From contig JAOAJI010000013.1 in assembly GCA_026414265.1 (NCBI GenBank), forward strand, positions 1 to 32,562: DNA of 32,562 bases. The letters run 5' to 3'. This DNA comes from Microcaldota archaeon (GTDB taxonomy: Archaea; Micrarchaeota; Micrarchaeia; Anstonellales; SKW190). Positions 16,334 to 24,119 of this stretch are shown here, one piece after another (positions within the stretch are counted from its first letter, which is position 1; each line of letters starts with the position of its first letter). The notes beneath the pieces were generated by a model. That model saw only the letters and a program-made list of their open reading frames with translations. It searched no databases and had not been told where the DNA came from. The position numbers and the translations under genes are program-made.

Positions 16334-17464
16334 CTAATCAATATATTCTCGAAGACCTAAAGGATCTAAGTAAACATCCTGATCGAAACTTTTCACTTCA
16401 TCTAAAACAATATACCCTAAAGCATATAATATGGCACTTAACCTTGCAAAACCTAGTGTCCTGACATGATAAGTCCAATCTACATTGATTTGTCTTTTGT
16501 TAAACCAAACTTCTGGAATTTTTGCTTGTCGGACGTCAATTGCTCCGAGCATCACCTGACTTAAAATTTCTTCAATTTGCTGCTCTTGCTCTATGTGGGA
16601 ATGTCCATGAATGTTTGGAACTTTATGAGATTCTCTGTCGCTAGTAACGATTATGAAAGAAGTAGGTCTATGTGTCAAATGTAAGAAAAAGGTATGAGGG
16701 AGCACTGTACGCACATTTAAATCCTCAGATCTCAGTATTAAAATGGCATGATGAGCAAAATATGGTCTGAACGAATGAAGAAATTTCAAATTTTCATCAA
16801 GGCCTTCATTGTCGCCAGAAACTAGCAAAAAAGCGTCATGAGGCTGAGCAATTTGCATTAAACACTTAATCCATAAAGAAACATCTGTGCTCTTAGAACC
16901 TATGTCTCCAAGAACTACGATCAAAAATCTGCAGTCTCTGTTTTTATATTTAATCAATGTCTCTCTGTGAGAAGCCAAGGTTTGTTGTAGATAAGAGATT
17001 TGACTGTTCAGAAAAGTATCATAGTCTCGAATTATTTTAAAATCTGGGATTCCTAGTTTCCTTAAAATACTTTTTAAAAATTTAAACCTTTCTTTGTCGT
17101 AAAAGTGCAGATCCGAAATAAGCAAGACATCATCAAACGAGCCAAATTCTGTCACGTAATATCTATCAGAGTAAACAATGTAAAGGACAAGCGGAGGATT
17201 ACTGCTTAAAGTTTTGTCTGGACCTACCAAACCTATTTCGAGATTACTAGATAATTTGATAGTAGAATTTTTATGAATTGATGGATCTTGTGAGCGCACA
17301 AAGAAACAGGATCTTGATTCACCATCTTTTTTATTAGATGGAGTAAAAGAAATATGATCTAGCAAAGGAATATCTGCCTCTCTGTTGATAAAGAGTTTTC
17401 CTCCTTGAGTATACTGAACTACTCGCCGCCGTGCGTCGTTTCGTGGTAATTTTTTTACTTGCAC
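16334..17464 (-). CDS. Divergent calcineurin-like metallophosphoesterase with N-terminal extension
   Basis: Numbering here is from the alternative TTG at 17482. Metallophosphoesterase motifs run in order: SDLH at 123-126, LGD at 191-193, SGDNEG at 222-227, HLTH at 268-271 and IHGHSH at 291-296. The third motif normally reads GNHD or GNHE; here it is GDNE, so the metal-bridging asparagine and the catalytic histidine are altered. The first ~115 residues are an uncharacterised extension with a basic start (KLPRNDARRR), and the C-terminus continues about 85 residues past the last motif. The start is given as the GTG at 17464 because a TATA-like box lies about 27 nt upstream; TTG 17482 is the alternative. 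It points toward trxB and diverges from the ankyrin gene. Substrate unknown. Confidence 0.8.
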   Translation of the reverse strand: MQVKKLPRNDARRRVVQYTQGGKLFINREADIPLLDHISFTPSNKKDGESRSCFFVRSQDPSIHKNSTIKLSSNLEIGLVGPDKTLSSNPPLVLYIVYSDRYYVTEFGSFDDVLLISDLHFYDKERFKFLKSILRKLGIPDFKIIRDYDTFLNSQISYLQQTLASHRETLIKYKNRDCRFLIVVLGDIGSKSTDVSLWIKCLMQIAQPHDAFLLVSGDNEGLDENLKFLHSFRPYFAHHAILILRSEDLNVRTVLPHTFFLHLTHRPTSFIIVTSDRESHKVPNIHGHSHIEQEQQIEEILSQVMLGAIDVRQAKIPEVWFNKRQINVDWTYHVRTLGFARLSAILYALGYIVLDEVKSFDQDVYLDPLGLREYID

Positions 17465-17486
17465 AGTACAATATTTAACCAAATAA

Positions 17487-17495
17487 CTTAAAAAG
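17487..17495. promoter_or_regulatory. Near-symmetric TATA element serving two divergent genes
   Basis: CTTAAAAAG read one way and CTTTTTAAG the other. It is about 27 nt from the GTG at 17464 on the minus strand and about 26 nt from a predicted plus-strand start at 17517, just before GTGAT and the ankyrin ATG. One element may therefore drive both genes. Confidence 0.4.
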
Positions 17496-17525
17496 GTGTT
17501 GTTGTAAATATAATAATGTGATGTT

Positions 17526-18554
17526 ATGTTTCAGCGATTCCAAATGCCTGAGTTTAGAAGATTGGAAGAAAGTCAAAAACAGAAAATGAACTCACATGTA
17601 AGGAAATTATTACAGAGCAAAGAGACAAAAGACTTGCTTTTAGATGTAAAAAATGCATTAATGATTAATGATACAGAATTTCTTCACACTTTTTTTTCTG
17701 AGCTAAATAACACTAAAGACACTGAGAAAATTAAGCAGATATATAGAGAGTCTCTGTTTAACTTCTTCTATTACAATGGGTATAACATGCCACTTTTTTC
17801 ATTGATTTGCTCGGAGTATCTCTTTAAATTTAAAAACGATGACATTCACTTAGCCCGTAATGAGCGTGGAGAAACTATATTTCACGTTTGTGCAAGAAAT
17901 TTTTTAAATGATACATTAGAATTCTTAATTAAGTCAAGTTTGTCAAAAAAGACAGTGGTTGAATTATTAAATTCAAGAGATTCTCATAATAACACGCCTC
18001 TTATTACTACTATTCATGCATTCAATAAGCATGCTGCTAAAATATTCTTAGAGAATGGAGCTAATCCAAATGTAAAAGACACTGAAGGTAATTCTTGTTT
18101 GCATGAATGTGCTAAATACGGTAACATTGAAATCGCATTAATGTTAATACAACATAATGCAGATACTGATACAGTTAATAATCAAGGGCAAACGCATCTA
18201 CACATTGCAGCTATTAATGCTCAACCAGAATATCTGATGCATTTCGTGAAGAAAAGTCAAGATTTAACCCAGGAAGACTATCACGGTAAAACAATAATTG
18301 ACTACTTAATCCAAAATGATAATCTCAATGTAGATTTGTTATTGCACTTCAAAAATAAATTCAATTTAGATTTGAATAGCAGAGATAGTAGAGGCAAATC
18401 ATTATTGGTAAATGCAATTAACAACAAAGCATACAATTCAATAACAGCTTTGAAAGAATTAGGTTGCAAACTTTCTCTTTACGATATGGCTCAAGTTAAT
18501 ATATTTAACTTGATACTGTTTTATTTTTATACTCTCTTAAAAAGAGATATATGA
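17526..18554 (+). CDS. Ankyrin-repeat protein with hydrophobic C-terminal tail
   Basis: Protein-protein interaction scaffold of 342 residues. After a helical N-terminal region (1-105), about six ankyrin repeats follow: roughly 111-148, 150-181, 184-215, 218-250, 252-283 and 286-318. The clearest consensus pieces are NTPLITTIHAFNKHAAKIFLENGANPNVKD and NSCLHECAKYGNIEIALMLI. Residues 324-338 (VNIFNLILFYFYTLL) are strongly hydrophobic and end in KRDI, as in a tail anchor. The start at 17526 follows GTGAT by three bases. It lies between two metallophosphoesterase genes that both point away or toward it, with a 13-nt gap to the second. No partner or target can be read from sequence; membrane-attached recruitment of a partner is a reasonable guess. 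Confidence 0.88.
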   Translation: MFQRFQMPEFRRLEESQKQKMNSHVRKLLQSKETKDLLLDVKNALMINDTEFLHTFFSELNNTKDTEKIKQIYRESLFNFFYYNGYNMPLFSLICSEYLFKFKNDDIHLARNERGETIFHVCARNFLNDTLEFLIKSSLSKKTVVELLNSRDSHNNTPLITTIHAFNKHAAKIFLENGANPNVKDTEGNSCLHECAKYGNIEIALMLIQHNADTDTVNNQGQTHLHIAAINAQPEYLMHFVKKSQDLTQEDYHGKTIIDYLIQNDNLNVDLLLHFKNKFNLDLNSRDSRGKSLLVNAINNKAYNSITALKELGCKLSLYDMAQVNIFNLILFYFYTLLKRDI

Positions 18555-18567
18555 TATGATCACAAAG

Positions 18568-19335
18568 TCACTTTTTGGAGAGTTCAATCAATTTGAGTAC
18601 TTCACTTAATTCTAAAGGCTTGTATTCATGAAATTCAAGATTAACGTTTAATGCCCTTTTTTCTTTAAGACGTTTAAGGAGTTCATTTGTATAGTAATCA
18701 ATTGAATATTTTTTGTCTGTTAGAAATCCGTTGTGCGTGTGACCATGTAAATAATATTTATTAGGATTCTTGTAGTTCTTACTAACATCGCTCAATGCAT
18801 GGACCAAAATAAAAGACATTCTATCAAATGTCAAATCAATAACCTTTGGTTTGGAGAATTCTTTAGGATCATGGTTGCCACTTACAATTATCTTGTAACC
18901 GTTTAACTGGTATAAAAAATGTGCTGCGCGAAAAGAATCCTTGTCTACAACTAAATCCCCTAAAATAAATATCAAAGAATTTGCATCAACCTTTTCATTC
19001 CATGATTGAACTATTTTCGTGTCCATTTCGTATACAGAAGAAAAATGTGAATTTCTATAAGTATCGAAAACTGTTGAATCTGAAAAATGTAGGTCAGAAA
19101 TGAAAAAGATCTTCGAAAAATATTTGTAAGCTTCTTGGAAACTAAGAATATGTTGATTTGAGTTTTGATCATAAGACAAATCCAATTTAATTCTAGTATC
19201 GTCAAAAACAATTACTTTCATAGGTTCAATGATTGAAAATTCAAAAAGTTTTCTTGAATTTCGACTATTTTTTGATGTGTTGCTTTCAGTATTATTCCTT
19301 ATGTTGATTCTTCTGATTGTATGCATATCTACCAT
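18568..19335 (-). CDS. Calcineurin-like metallophosphoesterase (YfcE-like)
   Basis: A complete metallophosphoesterase: ISDLHF (Asp and His), LGDLV, SGNHD, a lone histidine in LVHALS, and LHGHTH, in the standard order with all metal ligands present. The C-terminal NVNLEFHEYKPLELSEV block is characteristic of small YfcE/MJ0037-like phosphodiesterases. The first ~75 residues are an extension with a polar, serine/asparagine-rich start. The start is uncertain: 19365 would lie upstream of the likely transcript start given the TTTTTAAAA element near 19367-19377, so 19335 (255 residues) or 19326 is preferred. It converges on the ankyrin gene with 13 nt between. Distantly similar to the gene at 16334-17464, including the strand before SDLH. 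Confidence 0.88.
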   Translation of the reverse strand: MVDMHTIRRINIRNNTESNTSKNSRNSRKLFEFSIIEPMKVIVFDDTRIKLDLSYDQNSNQHILSFQEAYKYFSKIFFISDLHFSDSTVFDTYRNSHFSSVYEMDTKIVQSWNEKVDANSLIFILGDLVVDKDSFRAAHFLYQLNGYKIIVSGNHDPKEFSKPKVIDLTFDRMSFILVHALSDVSKNYKNPNKYYLHGHTHNGFLTDKKYSIDYYTNELLKRLKEKRALNVNLEFHEYKPLELSEVLKLIELSKK

Positions 19336-19397
19336 CTCAGAATGAGATAAAAAGATGTAGCACAAAATTTTTAAAAAAGTTTGTATTTGTTAATAAA

Positions 19398-20111
19398 CTA
19401 CCACTTTTCTTTTTTGAACTGGGTTTTAGGGACGTTTAATTTTTCCAATATATTTTCAGTGTGTTGGATTAATTCTAATGGACCACATGAAAAATAGACA
19501 TAGTCTTGTGGGTTTTTAACATACTTGAGTATTGTATTTTCAGACACTCTACCAAGTTCATAACCTTCTACGTTTTCTCGTGTTATGATATAAATTATCT
19601 TAATATTTTTCATCTTATTCGTTATCTGATCAAGTTCATTCTTGAAAGGAATAGAACTCACTGTTCTGTTGGAAAAAAACAAGTAGACATCAGTTGACAA
19701 GTTTTTGTCTCTTATGTACCTCAACATAGACATGAAAGGGGTTATGCCTATTCCACCAGCAACGAATACTACTTTATCGTATTTGTTTTCGTCAAAAATG
19801 AATTCTCCCAATGGTCCAATCATCCTATGTTTTGTGCCTATGCTTTCTTCTGACAGAACCTTTGTAAAACCAGATTCTTTTATTTTAATCGAAAGGTCTA
19901 TGTAATCAAAAAATGGAGATGAACAAATAGAATAGGCACGTGTCTTTCTGAATTCATCTGGCATGCTTGGAACAGTTAATGACACAAACTGGCCAGGAAA
20001 AAAATCAAGTTTCTTGTTGTCTATTCGCCTATATCTGAATGTGATTATATCTTCAGTTTCCTTTATCTTTTCAATCAATTCAACTTCGAAATTCTCAACT
20101 TTTTTCATCAT
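19398..20111 (-). CDS. FAD/NAD(P)-binding oxidoreductase, ferredoxin-NADP reductase family
   Basis: Electron-transfer flavoprotein of 237 residues. The FAD domain shows RAYSICSSP (58-66) and GPLGEF (99-104); the nucleotide domain shows VAGGIGITPFMSML (117-130) and FSCGP (207-211). The lack of an iron-sulfur domain means an external partner such as ferredoxin, rubredoxin or a [2Fe-2S] protein is needed. It begins 6 nt after the translin-family gene on the same strand, with GAGATATT before the ATG pair, so the two are likely one transcript. Direction of electron flow and partner cannot be read. The pairing with an RNase-like protein is unexplained. Confidence 0.88.
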   Translation of the reverse strand: MMKKVENFEVELIEKIKETEDIITFRYRRIDNKKLDFFPGQFVSLTVPSMPDEFRKTRAYSICSSPFFDYIDLSIKIKESGFTKVLSEESIGTKHRMIGPLGEFIFDENKYDKVVFVAGGIGITPFMSMLRYIRDKNLSTDVYLFFSNRTVSSIPFKNELDQITNKMKNIKIIYIITRENVEGYELGRVSENTILKYVKNPQDYVYFSCGPLELIQHTENILEKLNVPKTQFKKEKW

Positions 20112-20117
20112 AATATC

Positions 20118-20747
20118 TCACTCTTTTGAGTCTTTTATTCGCATCTTGTACATAAAAAGCTCACTCTTTGCATGGTCTAGATTAACCCTCATCGTGTCTA
20201 TCTTCTTTCTTAATTCAGGGACCACTGAATCAGAGAACTTGAACAAAGAAACTTCATTGAAGACTTTTTCTATAGTGTTGACACACAACTCTGCAGTTTT
20301 GTAATCATTTTTCAACAAACTATTTAGAGAAAATCTCTTGAGCTCTCCAGTAAAATCGCATAAGCCATAGAAATACGAATCGTATGAAATTTTTATTGGT
20401 AAATCATCATAAATGCAAACTCTCTGTTCCTTTAAAAATACGTAGAATAAGTATGCTTCACAGTATTCTTGTTCTGAAATAATCAAGAAAGATTGAAACC
20501 ACTTTATCTTGTCTATGAGAGATTTCAACTCTTTAATCTGATTCTCTATTTCATTAAATTCTTTCTGAATTTCCAGTGTGTTTACTTTTGAAGGATCTAC
20601 ATGTAAAACTGTGATGATTTTTCCTGCTCTTTTGACAATTTCACGCATTAAGTCAAGGCACTTGGTTTGATGTTCTTCTCTTTCGTTAAATGCTTCTAAA
20701 ATTAATTTCATGTTCTTTGAAAAATCGATAAAATCGCTTTTCTTCAT
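20118..20747 (-). CDS. Translin family protein, Trax-like
   Basis: Helical RNA-binding protein related to translin and its nuclease partner Trax (C3PO). The conserved block YFYGLCDFTGELKR is at 125-138, and SVVPELRKKIDTMRVNLDHAKSEL ends the fold at about 174-197. Residues 92-99 (EQEYCEAY) match the QEY.EA motif that supplies catalytic glutamates in Trax but not in translin, so ribonuclease activity is plausible. Length 209 residues is normal for archaeal members. A TATA-like element about 27 nt upstream points to a leaderless transcript. It is divergent from pyrH and heads a two-gene unit with the FNR-like protein. Confidence 0.85.
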   Translation of the reverse strand: MKKSDFIDFSKNMKLILEAFNEREEHQTKCLDLMREIVKRAGKIITVLHVDPSKVNTLEIQKEFNEIENQIKELKSLIDKIKWFQSFLIISEQEYCEAYLFYVFLKEQRVCIYDDLPIKISYDSYFYGLCDFTGELKRFSLNSLLKNDYKTAELCVNTIEKVFNEVSLFKFSDSVVPELRKKIDTMRVNLDHAKSELFMYKMRIKDSKE

Positions 20748-20768
20748 AGTAAATTGTTATGATTCAAA

Positions 20769-20778
20769 GTTTAAAATA
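20769..20778 (-). promoter_or_regulatory. TATA box for the translin-FNR unit
   Basis: On the minus strand TATTTTAAAC is centred about 27 nt before the start at 20747. Confidence 0.5.
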
Positions 20779-20826
20779 GGTAGTAAAAATAATTATATTA
20801 GATTGATAAAAGCATGAGGTTGTTTT

Positions 20827-21516
20827 ATGACTGTTTTATCCATAGGAGGGAGCATAATAAACAAAAACGGGATAATTCAAATTGATTACTTGAAGAGGCT
20901 AGGAAAACTCTTAGCTGAATATCATTTAGGGATCGTTGTCGGAGGAGGATTTTCTGCAAGAGTGTATGCAAATGCAATGAAGTTGCTATCCAATAACGAA
21001 TTCTTAGCTGATGAATGTGCAATTCTTTCAACAAGGCAAAATGCAATGCTTTTAATAGCAGCTATAGGCAAAAACGCATATCCAAATGCAGTAAACAGTT
21101 TTGCAAAAGCAAGAGAAATATATTTTTCAAACAAAACAGTTGTCATGTATGGTACTATTCCTGGCATAACAACTGATACTGATTCTGTGCTTTTAGCCGA
21201 AGCTATAGGAGCCAAAAAATTGATCAATGTTTCTATTATTGACGGCATCTATGACAAGAACCCTAAAGAGCACAAAAATGCAAGGAAACTGAAAGCATTA
21301 ACGCATGATGAATTAATTGAGTTAGCAAATAAGTATGATAATAGAACTGCAGGCACTAACTTTGTGTTCGATTCTGTAGCTGCTAAAATAGCAAAAAGAA
21401 GTAACATCGAATTACATTTCGTATCAGAAGACACTAACGAAATCAAAAAGGCTTTAGACAACAAACTGCATTCAGGTAGTGTTGTCAAAAGTAATTTGGG
21501 AAAATTGACTGAGTAA
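20827..21516 (+). CDS. pyrH: Uridylate kinase (UMP kinase, archaeal type)
   Basis: Phosphorylates UMP to UDP. Amino-acid-kinase-family blocks are visible: VLSIGGSI at the N-terminus, the VVGGGFSARVYANA loop, the middle block MYGTIPGITTDTDSV, and VSIIDGIYDKNPK with TAGTNFVFDSVAAKIAKRS near the end. At 229 residues it fits the archaeal/bacterial hexameric UMP kinase. GAGGTT lies upstream of the ATG at 20827, with AT-rich promoter sequence at about 20783-20800. It converges on the SAM synthase gene with a 25-nt gap. Confidence 0.93.
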   Translation: MTVLSIGGSIINKNGIIQIDYLKRLGKLLAEYHLGIVVGGGFSARVYANAMKLLSNNEFLADECAILSTRQNAMLLIAAIGKNAYPNAVNSFAKAREIYFSNKTVVMYGTIPGITTDTDSVLLAEAIGAKKLINVSIIDGIYDKNPKEHKNARKLKALTHDELIELANKYDNRTAGTNFVFDSVAAKIAKRSNIELHFVSEDTNEIKKALDNKLHSGSVVKSNLGKLTE

Positions 21517-21541
21517 AGATACATAGAAATTTTGATTTACT

Positions 21542-22765
21542 TCATGCATAACAGTTTCCAGCCTTTTTCTTCAACAATTTTTCTGTTATCGAAGTAATGC
21601 TTTCTAAGTAAGAATCAACAGAAGATTCTAGTTTTGAAATAATTTGATCTACCTTATGATTATGGTATGTTGAAATCTTGATGTCTGCAATTTTTGGCTT
21701 GTCAATTTCTTTTCCAATCTGTGATAATAGTATTACGTTACAACCTTTCACGTCCTTGAAATCATTTACGATCAGCTCAGCAATTTCTTGTGCTGCAAAA
21801 GAGTAAATTTTCCCTACGTGATTGACTGGGTTTTTGCCTGCAGCAGCCTCAAGCGTTGTCAATCTCATTGGTGTTATTAGTCCAGATAATCTGTTACCTC
21901 TACCAACTGATCCATCATCTCCCATTTCACAAGACAAACCTGTAACAGTCAGATAGCAAACCTTATTCTGTTTGTTGTCGGCTGTATTCAAAAAGAGTTC
22001 TATTTCGTAATTATTTTGATATTTTTTAAGAAACTTCATTAATTCATCGACTACTCTTTGTTTTTTGTCAAAGTAGTCATCTAATGAAGATATGAATTTG
22101 CTTACAAAAGCGCATGCAATCGTTATTTTTATTTTGTTTCTTTCTCTCAGAGACATAACTTTGATATCTTCTCCAACATACGGAAATCTGCTCTTAAATT
22201 CTTTAGAATTCAGATATTTTTCAATTTGTTTTGTCATTTTCTCTAAATCAGTGAAAGGAGCATATCCTATTCCAAAGGAAGTATCGTTTGCCAAAGGCAC
22301 TTTGTGTTTGTGATCACAAACTGATTTCAGATCAGCAGAGCCTTCAAGAATCTTGGTTGAATAAATTACATCATTGTCTATGTCCAAAAATCTTGTATTT
22401 TCTTTGAGGAATTTTCTTGCAGTAGATATAGCTATAGAATGTACTGGAATCTCTAATGATTTATTCCCATCAGAATAGGATGCTGTTGCTCTACCTGCCA
22501 AAATCACTTCTATCGGATAAGTTATTTTTCCTCCATTAAACTCTGGTTTAGATTGACCCCCTACGATTAACCCTTTGTCTACATTGTGATGTAAAATCAC
22601 TCCGATTTCATCTAGGTAATAGTTTGAAAGGTTGATAGATATTTCTTCCATTATTCCGTCAATCAGTGTATCTGGATGGCCTAAACCCTTTCTTTCAACT
22701 ATTTCCACTACTCTCTCATCAGGCAAAGGCTCGTTCAGAAACTCTACAACAATATTTCTTTGCAT
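21542..22765 (-). CDS. mat: S-adenosylmethionine synthase, archaeal type
   Basis: Makes SAM from methionine and ATP. It belongs to the archaeal MAT family, not to bacterial MetK. Diagnostic blocks: [15 protein letters not shown] near the N-terminus, [20 protein letters not shown] and [17 protein letters not shown] in the C-terminal half. Length is 407 residues, normal. A TATA box is centred 28 nt upstream of the ATG, so the transcript is probably leaderless. It is divergent from the GH57 gene, and the 172-nt gap between them holds several TGCA-containing inverted repeats. SAM feeds Taw3 and other methylases. Confidence 0.97.
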   Translation of the reverse strand: MQRNIVVEFLNEPLPDERVVEIVERKGLGHPDTLIDGIMEEISINLSNYYLDEIGVILHHNVDKGLIVGGQSKPEFNGGKITYPIEVILAGRATASYSDGNKSLEIPVHSIAISTARKFLKENTRFLDIDNDVIYSTKILEGSADLKSVCDHKHKVPLANDTSFGIGYAPFTDLEKMTKQIEKYLNSKEFKSRFPYVGEDIKVMSLRERNKIKITIACAFVSKFISSLDDYFDKKQRVVDELMKFLKKYQNNYEIELFLNTADNKQNKVCYLTVTGLSCEMGDDGSVGRGNRLSGLITPMRLTTLEAAAGKNPVNHVGKIYSFAAQEIAELIVNDFKDVKGCNVILLSQIGKEIDKPKIADIKISTYHNHKVDQIISKLESSVDSYLESITSITEKLLKKKAGNCYA

Positions 22766-22787
22766 AGTGTGATTATGAAAATAGTTG

Positions 22788-22798
22788 TTTTTAAAAAA
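22788..22798 (-). promoter_or_regulatory. TATA box for mat
   Basis: TTTTTTAAAAA on the minus strand is centred 28 nt before the ATG at 22765, leaving no room for a leader. Confidence 0.5.
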
Positions 22799-22850
22799 TG
22801 TTACAGAAAATATTCCTAAAGGAATTTTTTTATATGCATGAATTATGCCT

Positions 22851-22903
22851 TATGCAATGCATAGATAAGATAAAAGCTTTTGCAAAAAAAATGCATTGCA
22901 AAA
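22851..22903. repeat. Two TGCA-core inverted repeats between mat and the GH57 gene
   Basis: TATGCA-A-TGCATA (22851-22863) is a perfect inverted repeat with one central base. TTTTGCAA (22878-22885) and TTGCAAAA (22896-22903) form an 8-bp inverted repeat that encloses ATGCAT. Further ATGCAT and TATGC words occur from 22833. The block lies upstream of the GH57 TATA box and may be a regulator-binding region. Confidence 0.45.
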
Positions 22904-22906
22904 AAT

Positions 22907-22917
22907 AATTTTAAATT
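22907..22917 (+). promoter_or_regulatory. TATA box for the GH57 gene
   Basis: AATTTTAAATT is centred 26 nt before the ATG at 22938, which fits leaderless transcription. Confidence 0.55.
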
Positions 22918-22937
22918 GAAAACATAAAAATACGTTT

Positions 22938-24119
22938 ATGGATATTTGTATTTATTTCCAGGTCCACCAACCTTTAAGATTGAAAAGAATTTATTCTATT
23001 TACAAAATCAAAGACCCTTACGAAGACTACTTTGATCACGAACTGAACAAAAAGATACTGAAAAAAGTCGCAGAAAAATGTTATTTCCCTACTAATTCGT
23101 TGCTACTTGAATTGGCTGATAAACACGATTTCAAGTTTTCTTTTTCGATAACTGGAGTTTTCATAGAACAGTGCAAGAGATACTATCCAGAAGTACTTGA
23201 TTCGTTCATTGAATTGGCGAGGCACAAAAATGTCAGTATTTTGTCTGAAACTTATTATCATTCATTATCTTCACTTTTTCCAAGCAAAATCGAGTTCATG
23301 CAACAGATAAAAGAACACAAAGAGATAATGGCAAAGTATGGAATATCTACTACATCTGCTTTTCGTAACACAGAACTGATTTTTTCGAATGAAATAGCAA
23401 GTACTGTGGAAAGCCTTGACCATACCGTTATATTGGGCGAAGGAATAGAAAACCTTTTGGGATGGAGAAGCCCCAACTACCTCTATCACATTAACAAAAC
23501 TAAACATATCAAAGCTATGCTGAGAAACTATAGATTGAGCGATGACATAGGTTATAGATTTTCTGCAAAATGGTGGTCTGAGTATCCTTTAACAGCAGAC
23601 AAGTATGCCTCATGGTTGGCTTCAACTAGTGGAGATACCATCAACCTGTTCATGGATTACGAAACCTTTGGAGAGCACCATTGGCAAGACACTGGAATAT
23701 TTGATTTCTTGAAAAAACTTCCTGAAGAAGTGAACAAGTACAAACATTTGAGCTTTAATCATCCTCATAAGATTGCCGAAAAGCACAGAGCACATGATAC
23801 TATAGACGCACATTATCCGATTTCCTGGGCTGATCTAGAGAGGGATGTTTCTGCTTGGCTAGGAAACGACATGCAGAGAGAATGTTTCAGGGCTGTTCAA
23901 GAGATAGAAACGGAAGTAAAAGACACTTATGACAAATATCTGATACATATTTGGAGATTACTACAGACAAGCGACCATCTTTACTATCTCTCCACAAAGA
24001 GCTTGTCAGATCAAGATGTTCACAACTATTTCTCACATTACGATTCGCCTTTTGAAGCTTTTATCAACTACATGAATATAATCAACCACTTCAAGGGACT
24101 TTTGAATGGAAAAAGATGA
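22938..24119 (+). CDS. Glycoside hydrolase family 57 (alpha-amylase-like)
   Basis: Predicted retaining alpha-glucan hydrolase or transferase in the cytosol (no signal peptide). The five GH57 regions are in order: HQP at 10-12; ETYYHS at 104-109; FRNTE at 142-146 with Glu146 as nucleophile; FMDYETFGEHH at 238-248 with Asp240 as acid/base; and WADLERDVSAWLGNDMQ at 297-313. The 393-residue length matches the short archaeal alpha-amylase-like group (compare the MJ1611 type). The stop overlaps the start of the next gene by 14 bases, so the two are translated together. It may act on stored glycogen-like polymer; no glycogen synthase gene is seen here. Confidence 0.93.
   Translation: MDICIYFQVHQPLRLKRIYSIYKIKDPYEDYFDHELNKKILKKVAEKCYFPTNSLLLELADKHDFKFSFSITGVFIEQCKRYYPEVLDSFIELARHKNVSILSETYYHSLSSLFPSKIEFMQQIKEHKEIMAKYGISTTSAFRNTELIFSNEIASTVESLDHTVILGEGIENLLGWRSPNYLYHINKTKHIKAMLRNYRLSDDIGYRFSAKWWSEYPLTADKYASWLASTSGDTINLFMDYETFGEHHWQDTGIFDFLKKLPEEVNKYKHLSFNHPHKIAEKHRAHDTIDAHYPISWADLERDVSAWLGNDMQRECFRAVQEIETEVKDTYDKYLIHIWRLLQTSDHLYYLSTKSLSDQDVHNYFSHYDSPFEAFINYMNIINHFKGLLNGKR

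Noticed and set aside
22812-22831. Hairpin ATTCC-TAAA-GGAAT followed by T7, as a terminator
   Set aside because: It lies between two divergent genes, so neither transcript would end there. The 5-bp stem is weak.
22766-22937. SAM-responsive riboswitch upstream of mat
   Set aside because: The TATA box is only 28 nt from the mat start, so there is no leader to fold, and the inverted repeats face the GH57 gene.
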